Source: an uncultured Chloroflexota bacterium (GTDB lineage: Bacteria; Chloroflexota; Anaerolineae; Promineifilales; Promineifilaceae). From it: DNA of 5,247 nucleotides. The stretch is taken from assembly GCA_937958365.1 (NCBI GenBank), contig CALFEW010000589.1, positions 1-5,247 on the forward strand, written 5' to 3'. Under the pieces are notes generated by a model. The model saw nothing but the letters and a program-made list of their open reading frames with translations, did no database searches and had not been told where the DNA came from. Positions 1-4,544 of the stretch are shown piece by piece (position 1 is the stretch's first letter; the number at the start of each line of letters is the position of its first letter). A program made the position numbers and the translations under genes.

Positions 1-293
1 TTATTGTGGCCAACGGCCGTCTGGAAGCCGTGGAAACCGGCCAGGATGGTGAACCGGCAGTGGAACATTTGGGGCCGGGTGAGCATTTTGGCGAATACGC
101 CCTCTTTGCCGACGTGCCGTATTCGGCCACGCTGCGGGCGGTGGTGGATTCGGAACTTTACCTGCTGGACGAGCCGACGTTTGACCGGCTGGTGGCCGAG
201 TATGAGCGCATGTCGCATTACGTGGAGCAGATTGGCAGCGGCCGTTTGCTGACGATGCAGCGACGGATGGGGGTAACGGCCGTGCTTTCCTAG
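1..293 (+). CDS. Cyclic nucleotide-binding-like domain protein, 3' fragment (5' end outside window)
   Basis: The open frame runs in from the left edge (first full codon at base 3) and ends with TAG at 291-293, giving 96 visible residues. Residues 1-65 look like the second half of a cyclic nucleotide-binding (cNMP) beta-barrel: a VxNGRLE strand, a GPGEHFGEYALF segment at about 24-35 that matches the phosphate-binding cassette, then PYSATLRA (39-46) and a strand plus helix ending in FDRLVAEY. Known cAMP-binding members carry an arginine in the PR(A/S)AT position of the cassette. Here that position is tyrosine, so cyclic nucleotide binding is doubtful. Only about 30 residues follow the domain and no helix-turn-helix is seen, so this is not a Crp-type regulator with a C-terminal DNA-binding domain. 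The domain may be the C-terminal sensor of a larger transporter, kinase or other protein. The parent protein cannot be named from this fragment. Confidence 0.8.
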   Translation, partial: IVANGRLEAVETGQDGEPAVEHLGPGEHFGEYALFADVPYSATLRAVVDSELYLLDEPTFDRLVAEYERMSHYVEQIGSGRLLTMQRRMGVTAVLS

Positions 294-403
294 TATTCGT
301 ATTCGGTAATCCGTAATCCGTAATCCGTATACCGTAATCCGTATACCGTAAACGGAACACGGAACACGGAACACGGAACACGGAATACGGAACACGGCAT
401 ACC
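294..403. repeat. Tandem heptanucleotide repeat track
   Basis: The stretch reads as about 15 consecutive 7-base units in strict register, beginning on the base after the TAG stop of the upstream gene (the first unit, 294-299, lacks one base). Units 307-348 are TAATCCG (four copies) and TATACCG (two copies). Unit 349-355 is a transitional TAAACGG. Units 356-397 are AACACGG (five copies) and AATACGG (one copy). The change from one unit type to the other does not break the 7-base phase. There are no spacers between units and no long repeat unit, so this is not a CRISPR array. It resembles in style the short tandemly repeated heptamers (STRRs) known from filamentous cyanobacteria. The open frames crossing it in either direction are rich in repeated SVFR- or YGLR-like peptides and are not believable genes. 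Confidence 0.9.
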
Positions 404-410
404 AACTCCC

Positions 411-439
411 TTGCCAGCTTGCCCTCTCGCTCGTACAAT
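411..439 (+). promoter_or_regulatory. Sigma70-type promoter of the cysteine-rich small protein
   Basis: A -35 box TTGCCA (411-416, one mismatch to TTGACA) and a -10 box TACAAT (434-439, one mismatch to TATAAT) are separated by exactly 17 bases. Transcription would start near 445-447, giving a leader of about 40 bases that contains a clear ribosome binding site. This is the best promoter match in the window. It lies directly after the heptamer track, so the downstream gene is probably transcribed independently of the upstream fragment. Confidence 0.7.
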
Positions 440-472
440 CCCACAGACACAAACCACAAGCAACAAACCCCG

Positions 473-480
473 AAAGGAGA
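473..480 (+). promoter_or_regulatory. Ribosome binding site of the cysteine-rich small protein
   Basis: AAAGGAGA lies five bases before the ATG at 486. It is the strongest Shine-Dalgarno match placed correctly before a gene in this window, and it supports the chosen start. Confidence 0.85.
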
Positions 481-485
481 AAGTT

Positions 486-719
486 ATGGCTGCCGTAGTG
501 GATAAACACGCTGAACAAAAGGCTGCTTTAGAAAAAATCCGCAAAGGACTGGCGACAAAGGTGCGCATTTTGATCTCCCAAGACGCCTGTCCGGTGTGCA
601 AAGCGCTGGAAGGCGCTTATGAGTTCGACGAAGTGCCGGAACTGCCGCACGAAGGCTGCTCGCATCCTGGCGGCTGCCGCTGTTTTTACGCCCCGGTGCT
701 GGATCGTTTTGGCCCCTGA
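486..719 (+). CDS. Small cysteine-rich protein, phage-head-morphogenesis-like Cys motif
   Basis: This 77-residue protein starts at ATG 486, supported by a good ribosome binding site and promoter, and ends with TGA at 717-719. Residues 6-30 are rich in A, K, E and L and look like an amphipathic helix. The C-terminal half holds five cysteines: C35 and C38 in a CPVC knuckle, then C58, C64 and C66 in the segment PHEGCSHPGGCRCFYAPV, with H55 and H60 nearby. The layout (CPxCxALEG, then an acidic and proline-rich stretch, then HxxxC and CRC) closely resembles the C-terminal tail of Mu gpF/SPP1 gp7-type phage head-morphogenesis proteins, where the pattern is CxxCxxLDG...HPxCRC. The large N-terminal part of those proteins is absent, and no other phage gene is visible. 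A metal-binding role is inferred from the Cys/His spacing. The function is unknown. No signal peptide or membrane segment is seen. Confidence 0.85.
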   Translation: MAAVVDKHAEQKAALEKIRKGLATKVRILISQDACPVCKALEGAYEFDEVPELPHEGCSHPGGCRCFYAPVLDRFGP

Positions 720-751
720 TTTTGCCTGGTCGAAGTTGGTTATTTACCCTG

Positions 752-778
752 GCCCGCACTCCCACAGCGGGCTTTTTT
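752..778 (+). terminator. Intrinsic terminator after the cysteine-rich protein gene
   Basis: A perfect 6-bp GC stem GCCCGC (752-757) and GCGGGC (767-772) encloses a 9-base loop and is followed at once by six T (773-778). It sits 33 bases after the TGA of the small protein gene and is a textbook Rho-independent terminator. The ATG of the next gene follows the last T of the tract directly. Confidence 0.85.
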
Positions 779-1096
779 ATGGGTTGGCTGTTTGCCCACG
801 TGAGCTTTTTACTGCCCGTTGACCGCCTGCGCGACACGGAAACGCTGCTGGCTTTTCATCACCCCCGGCCTGCTTACCCGGTCCACATTCTCATCGTGCC
901 CAAGCGCCGCCTGGCAAATTTGCTGGACCTGCAGACGGCCGACGCCGACTTCCTGCTGGAGTTAATCGCCACCGTGCAAAGCCTCATCACCGAATTTGGC
1001 CTGGAAACGGTCGGCTACCGCCTCATCACCAACGGCGGTCCTTACCAGGACATTCCCCAGCTCCATTTCCACCTGATTTCCGGCGAAGTAGAATAA
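779..1096 (+). CDS. HIT (histidine triad) family protein
   Basis: This compact 105-residue protein belongs to the HIT superfamily of nucleotide hydrolases and transferases, which act on phosphoester or phosphoramidate bonds of nucleotides. Residues 22-44 (TLLAFHHPRPAYPVHILIVPKRR) match the strand and turn leading to the conserved 'H-x-L-x-x-P-K' region. A helix covers about 52-73. YRLITNGGPYQDIPQLHFHLISG (80-102) holds the nucleotide-binding asparagine and the triad motif. The triad is Q94-L-H96-F-H98-L-I, so the first histidine of HxHxHxx is glutamine while the presumed catalytic middle histidine (H96) is kept. The N-terminal CxxC zinc site of many HINT proteins is missing. The frame is also open upstream to a TTG at 722, but that extension (MPGRSWLFTL...) runs through the terminator and does not look like the family, so ATG 779 is preferred. 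No Shine-Dalgarno sequence precedes either start. The substrate is unknown. Confidence 0.85.
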   Translation: MGWLFAHVSFLLPVDRLRDTETLLAFHHPRPAYPVHILIVPKRRLANLLDLQTADADFLLELIATVQSLITEFGLETVGYRLITNGGPYQDIPQLHFHLISGEVE

Positions 1097-1102
1097 AACT
1101 TC

Positions 1103-1121
1103 AAACTTCCGGGAAGTTTTT
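1103..1121. terminator. Probable bidirectional terminator between convergent genes
   Basis: AAACTTCC (1103-1110) and GGAAGTTT (1112-1119) are exact reverse complements around one G. They can fold as a 7-bp stem with a CGG loop. T-rich sequence follows on the + strand (five T at 1117-1121). On the - strand the stem is followed by GAAGTTTTATT, which is also T-rich. It lies 6 bases after the HIT stop and 7 bases after the permease stop, which converge here, so it probably serves both. The left arm is also the second of two tandem AAACTTC heptamers (1096-1102 and 1103-1109). Confidence 0.65.
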
Positions 1122-1126
1122 ATGCT

Positions 1127-3544
1127 TTAGGCATACGCCAGACTCTCGCGCACGCTGATGCGCGTGGCAGCGTGCGCCGGGATAAGCGAAGCCAGAAAGG
1201 CGATGGAGAAAATGGCGACCAGCCAGATGCCCACGCCCAGGGTACTGAAGGCAAAATCCAGGTCTATTTTCAGGATGGCCTGGCCCAATACGTTGGCCAT
1301 CGGGCGGGCGACAATCAGCGCCAACGGCACGGCCGCTACCCAACTGATCAACCCTTGCAGTACCCCTTCCATGATGAACATGGTCATGATGGTGGGCGAC
1401 TGGGCGCCAATGGAGCGCAGCACGCCAATTTCCCGCGTGCGTTCCACCACGCTAATCCACAAAGACCCCATCAAGCCAATCCCCCCGACGATGCCCATCA
1501 CCAAAGCCAGGCCAAACAACATGCTGTTGATGATGTTGAACTGGTTATAGGCGTATTCGGCGTCGGCGGCTTTGGTGCGGCTGAAAAAGGCGCTGGTTTC
1601 TACGCCGCGCGTTTTGTAGCGGTCGTTCAGGGCGGTCATCATGGCGGCGGTGAAGTCGGCGTCGTGCTGGACGGTGCGCACGACGATCTGATTGGCGCGG
1701 TTGGCCTTTTTGGTCACGCCCACGACGGCGTCGGCCGGGGCGTAGATGGGGTCGGTGGAGATGGGATCAGACGTGAGCATCTGGTAGGTGCCGATGACTT
1801 CCCAATCGGCCTTGCCCAGGTTGCCAAAATCTATGGTGATGGTGTCGCCGACGCGCAGGTTGTTAAATTCGGCCGTGTCCTGGCTGATGACGGCGACGCG
1901 GTTGTCGGCGTCGGTGGGGGAGAGCCAACGGCCGTTGACGATATAAGGCTCATACATCGTACTGCCCTGGGGAATGCCATACACCTCTGCGCCCAACCCG
2001 GCCGTGTCTTGCACCCGCTCTCCTTCACGCAGTACCGTGCCAGACACAGTAAACCACGCCTCGGCCTCTAGCACGTTGGGCGTCCCGGCGGCAATCGCCT
2101 CCACCTCGTCGGCGCGCTGCAAGCCCTGGAAGAAGATACGCATGTCAAACTGCCGCCGGTCTAATTCGTTCGCCAACGTAAAAGACATCGAGTTTGCCAG
2201 CGTCATCACCATCAAGAAAGTCGTCCCGGCCAGAATCAACACCAACTGTGTCAGGGCCAGCCGTCCTTTTCGCCGGAACATGTTGCCTAATGCGATGGGA
2301 TAGGGAGAAGGCAGCACTTTTTCGCCTATTCGTTCGATGAACCGATCGAGCCGGCTGCTGCCAAAATCGCCGCCGATGCCATAGGAGGCGATGGCTTCGC
2401 GCACGGAAATGGCTGCTCCACCCAACACCGGCCACAGGGCGGCGACGATAGGCGCTAAAATCGCCGCCAACACCTGGAAAACGACGGCGCGCGTGGAAAA
2501 CTGGAAGGTCTCGTAATCTATGTTGAATATGGACAGGAACCATTTGCTGCCCTGATAGGCGGTGATCACGCCGGCGGGTAGGGCTACCGCCAGCGCCAGA
2601 AAGCCGTAAATCAGCACGCCGGCCAGAAAAACCTTCACGATGAGTTGAGATTGGCCGCCGATGGCCTTAATCACGCCAATCTGGTCGGTTTGTTGGGTGA
2701 TGATGGCGGTCATGGTGTTGGCGACGATGATGACGCTGGTGAGCAAGGAGACGACGGCCAGCACGCGCAAGACGATGGTGATGCCTTCCAGAAACGGCCG
2801 TCCCCAATGCTCGTCGGGCTTCTGGTAAATGGTCACGGCCACGCCCATGTTTTGTTTGGTTAGCTGGTCTTTAATGGCTGCCGCCCGGTCGCGGGCATAC
2901 TCTTCGCTGTAGGGTTCTACGCGCACCAACAGTTGGGTGAACTGACCCTGGGGAATGCCAAAACGCGCCAGACCTTCGGCGTCCATGAAGAAGTAGGCAT
3001 TGCCGCCAAAATCAGGCGGCGGCACAAAAGGGTGGCGGATTTCGCCGGTGATAGGCATGGCGCGATCGACCCCATCCATCTCGAAAATGATGTTGTCGCC
3101 GAGGTCCACGCCATAATAGTCGCTGGTGATGCGTTCTACGGCGACGTTGGATCCTTGCGGCCAGTCCCCTTCGGTGAGGATGAGCCAGTCGTAGAGCTGG
3201 TTTTGGTAGTCGTCGCGCATGACCAGGGTGGCTCCGTCCCAACGGCCGTTCTCCTCCGTTTTATAGCGCACCGAGGTAATGTTCAATACCTCGATGCCCT
3301 CTACGCCAGGGATGTTCGCCAGCCCTTGCGCCGTGTCCCGGTCTATCGTGCCGCGCAACACAATGTTCATGTGCGACGGCGCGACGGATTGATGCGCGGT
3401 GTCCATCGTGGACAGCAGTTGGTCCACCAGACCAAAAATCGTGCCAATGGCAAACACACCGGCGGCAATGCTCAGCACCGCCAGCAGCGTGCGCGCCTTG
3501 TGCTGCCAGATGTCGGACCAGACTTTAACCCAGATAACGCTCAT
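1127..3544 (-). CDS. ABC transporter permease with two MacB-PCD/FtsX modules
   Basis: This 805-residue inner-membrane protein is probably the membrane component of the ABC transporter whose ATPase lies just upstream. It has two tandem halves. The first has a membrane helix at about 19-42, an extracytoplasmic MacB-PCD-like domain at about 45-250, and FtsX helices at about 255-280, 302-330 and 353-378. The second has a helix at about 430-452, a second extracytoplasmic domain at about 455-665, and FtsX helices at about 670-697, 720-746 and 770-792. Each half carries the cytoplasmic coupling motif: QTDQIGVIKAIGGQ (285-298) and ERTREIGVLRSIGAQ (701-715). Each ends with a similar tail, ISVREAIASYG and ISVRESLAYA. 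Eight membrane helices are predicted by eye. Relatives export lipids, lipoproteins, peptides or drugs, or transmit force to periplasmic partners, and the substrate cannot be told here. No MacA-like adaptor is present. The ATG at 3542-3544 fits a normal FtsX N-terminus but has no Shine-Dalgarno sequence. The stop is TAA. Confidence 0.93.
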   Translation of the reverse strand: MSVIWVKVWSDIWQHKARTLLAVLSIAAGVFAIGTIFGLVDQLLSTMDTAHQSVAPSHMNIVLRGTIDRDTAQGLANIPGVEGIEVLNITSVRYKTEENGRWDGATLVMRDDYQNQLYDWLILTEGDWPQGSNVAVERITSDYYGVDLGDNIIFEMDGVDRAMPITGEIRHPFVPPPDFGGNAYFFMDAEGLARFGIPQGQFTQLLVRVEPYSEEYARDRAAAIKDQLTKQNMGVAVTIYQKPDEHWGRPFLEGITIVLRVLAVVSLLTSVIIVANTMTAIITQQTDQIGVIKAIGGQSQLIVKVFLAGVLIYGFLALAVALPAGVITAYQGSKWFLSIFNIDYETFQFSTRAVVFQVLAAILAPIVAALWPVLGGAAISVREAIASYGIGGDFGSSRLDRFIERIGEKVLPSPYPIALGNMFRRKGRLALTQLVLILAGTTFLMVMTLANSMSFTLANELDRRQFDMRIFFQGLQRADEVEAIAAGTPNVLEAEAWFTVSGTVLREGERVQDTAGLGAEVYGIPQGSTMYEPYIVNGRWLSPTDADNRVAVISQDTAEFNNLRVGDTITIDFGNLGKADWEVIGTYQMLTSDPISTDPIYAPADAVVGVTKKANRANQIVVRTVQHDADFTAAMMTALNDRYKTRGVETSAFFSRTKAADAEYAYNQFNIINSMLFGLALVMGIVGGIGLMGSLWISVVERTREIGVLRSIGAQSPTIMTMFIMEGVLQGLISWVAAVPLALIVARPMANVLGQAILKIDLDFAFSTLGVGIWLVAIFSIAFLASLIPAHAATRISVRESLAYA

Positions 3545-3547
3545 AGA

Positions 3548-3638
3548 AGTTGATAGTTGTTAGTGGTTAGTTGGGAGTGGTTCGTTGGGAGTGTGAAGCG
3601 TTCTTCACTATCCACTATCAACTCTCAACTACCAACTG
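3548..3638. repeat. Inverted heptanucleotide array between ATPase and permease genes
   Basis: The gap consists of thirteen 7-base units in one register. The left arm (3548-3596) has units such as AGTTGAT, AGTTGTT, AGTGGTT (twice) and AGTTGGG. The right arm (3604-3638) has the complementary type: TTCACTA, TCCACTA, TCAACTC, TCAACTA and CCAACTG. The arms meet at a perfect 6-bp hairpin, GTGAAG (3593-3598), loop CGTT, CTTCAC (3603-3608). The stem can extend imperfectly over much of the array. The right arm runs into the ATPase gene: its units supply the TGA stop (3618-3620) and the last six codons. The left arm ends 3 bases from the permease start codon. No T-tract follows on the - strand, so a full terminator is unlikely. 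An attenuating or mRNA-stabilising hairpin within the operon is possible. Confidence 0.85.
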
Positions 3639-4361
3639 TTGCTGAACTTTGTCGCTGTAGATCAGGCCGTCGCGGATTTCGATGGTGCGTGGCAGGCGGG
3701 CGGCCAGGCTGCGACTGTGCGTCACCATCACCATCGTTTTGCCCTCATGATGGACCAGTTTGTCGAATAGTTGAAATACATCCTCAGAGGTTTTGGTGTC
3801 CAGGTTGCCGGTGGGTTCGTCGGCGACCAGCAGGGGCGGGTCGTTGGCCAGGGCGCGGGCGATGGCTGCCCGCTGCTGCTGCCCCCCGGAGACCTGCGAC
3901 GGCAGTTTGCGGGCCTGATCGGCCAAGCCCACGGTGTCCAACAAGTGCATGGCCCGTTCGCGCCGCTGTTTGGGCGTTAATTTTTTAACGAAGTCCATGG
4001 GCAGGACGACGTTTTGCAGCAAGTTAAGCGCGGGTAGAAGCTGGAAAAATTGGAAAATGATGCCCAGATGTTCGCCGCGCCAGGCGGCCAGTTGATTTTC
4101 GCTCAGGGTATGCACCGGCTGCCCGGTAACAATCACTTCGCCTTCGGTGGGGTGGTCTATGCCGGTGATCATGTTGAGTAAAGTGGACTTGCCGTTGCCG
4201 GATGGCCCGACGATGCACACGAACTCGCCCTGGTGAACGGCCGTGCTGATGCCTTTTAGCACCGTGATTTCCTCGTCGCCCACGGGGAAGCGCTTGACAA
4301 CGTTTTTGATCTCGATGATTGGCGTCCCGTTGTTCGAAGGACTGCCGCTGGAATAACTCAT
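3618..4361 (-). CDS. ABC transporter ATP-binding protein, MacB/LolD type
   Basis: This 247-residue cytoplasmic ATPase, first gene of the operon, would power the permease encoded 73 bases downstream. All nucleotide-binding motifs are present in order: Walker A GPSGNGKST (52-60), Q-loop glutamine at 104 in IFQFFQLLPALN, signature SGGQQQR (158-164), Walker B LLVADEPT (177-184, with catalytic E182), D-loop GNLD (185-188) and the switch histidine H215 in VMVTHS. The FxLLPxLxxxxNVxLP region and the DEPTGNLD sequence are typical of the MacB/LolD/FtsE class that works with FtsX-fold permeases. Length is normal for the class. The ATG at 4359-4361 is preceded by AAAGAGA (4369-4375) seven bases away, an adequate Shine-Dalgarno match. 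The first 14 residues (MSYSSGSPSNNGTP) are a polar, probably disordered lead-in. The C-terminal LVVES and the TGA stop are encoded by heptamer repeat units, so this end may vary among relatives. Confidence 0.95.
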   Translation of the reverse strand: MSYSSGSPSNNGTPIIEIKNVVKRFPVGDEEITVLKGISTAVHQGEFVCIVGPSGNGKSTLLNMITGIDHPTEGEVIVTGQPVHTLSENQLAAWRGEHLGIIFQFFQLLPALNLLQNVVLPMDFVKKLTPKQRRERAMHLLDTVGLADQARKLPSQVSGGQQQRAAIARALANDPPLLVADEPTGNLDTKTSEDVFQLFDKLVHHEGKTMVMVTHSRSLAARLPRTIEIRDGLIYSDKVQQQLVVES

Positions 4362-4390
4362 GGTGTTATCTCTTTGTGGTACAAAAATGA

Positions 4391-4445
4391 TACACGGATG
4401 TGATGGATCAGACGGATTTGCTGAATTCTTGCGAATCTTGGGGAT
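4391..4445. repeat. 9-nt periodic track upstream of the ATPase gene
   Basis: TACACGGAT, GTGATGGAT and CAGACGGAT follow one another without gaps (4391-4417). Three weaker units ending in AAT or GAT continue to 4445, one of them 10 bases long. On the - strand this reads as ATCC recurring every 9 bases. It lies in the ATPase 5' leader or promoter region and has no open frame. It looks like a degenerate interspersed or microsatellite-type repeat. The first three units are clear and the rest are weak. Confidence 0.5.
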
Positions 4446-4447
4446 GT

Positions 4448-4472
4448 CGCGCCCCTAGTTTAGCAGGGCGCG
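4448..4472. repeat. GC-rich inverted repeat in the ATPase upstream region
   Basis: CGCGCCC (4448-4454) and GGGCGCG (4466-4472) are perfect 7-bp complements around an 11-base spacer, which itself contains CTA...TAG. Neither strand has a T-tract after the stem, so it is not an ordinary intrinsic terminator. Its right arm overlaps the palindrome at 4471-4486. It could be an operator or an RNA hairpin. Confidence 0.6.
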
Positions 4473-4487
4473 TGATAAAAATCACAA
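4457..4487 (-). promoter_or_regulatory. Weak candidate promoter of the ABC transporter operon
   Basis: On the - strand TTGTGA (4482-4487) and TAAACT (4457-4462) match the -35 and -10 boxes at four of six bases each, but the spacer is 19 bases, longer than usual. Another -10-like TATCAT (4387-4392) lacks a -35 partner. A promoter is expected in this gap because the ATPase is the first gene after a 183-base space, but the exact site is uncertain. Confidence 0.2.
4471..4486. promoter_or_regulatory. CRP/FNR-type operator-like palindrome
   Basis: The 16-base site CGTGATAAAAATCACA contains the perfect palindrome GTGAT-AAAA-ATCAC. On the - strand it reads TGTGA-N6-TCACG, one base from the CRP consensus TGTGA-N6-TCACA, and its GAT-N4-ATC core also fits the wider CRP/FNR family. 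It is centred about 117 bases upstream of the ATPase ATG. It overlaps the right arm of the GC-rich inverted repeat and the weak -35 candidate. Regulation of the transporter operon by a CRP/FNR-family protein is an inference. Confidence 0.4.
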
Positions 4488-4544
4488 ACCAGGAGGGATT
4501 CTAAGTAAGTATTCAACATCAGTCGGGGGAAGATGGAACCAATC

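Noticed and set aside
294..403. Possible CRISPR array
   Set aside because: Units are 7 bases long and contiguous, with no spacers.
1..459. Long - strand open frame with repeated SVFR and YGIR peptides
   Set aside because: It is antisense to the cNMP-domain gene and the heptamer track. The repeated peptide is a by-product of 7-base units, and there is no ribosome binding site.
290..601. - strand open frame of about 100 residues
   Set aside because: It crosses the heptamer track and overlaps the well-supported cysteine-rich gene on the opposite strand.
722..778. N-terminal extension of the HIT protein from a TTG at 722
   Set aside because: The extra 19 residues would be translated through an intrinsic terminator, do not resemble HIT N-termini, and have no ribosome binding site.
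1172..2071. 299-residue + strand open frame, rich in H, G, D and V
   Set aside because: It lies wholly antisense to the FtsX permease, has skewed composition and no recognisable domain. It is a GC-rich shadow frame.
2933..3553. 206-residue + strand open frame
   Set aside because: It is antisense to the N-terminal half of the permease and has no domain or plausible start signal.
4491..4496. AGGAGG on the + strand, a perfect Shine-Dalgarno core
   Set aside because: No start codon follows within a usable distance. The nearest ATG (4533) opens only about 10 codons before a stop.
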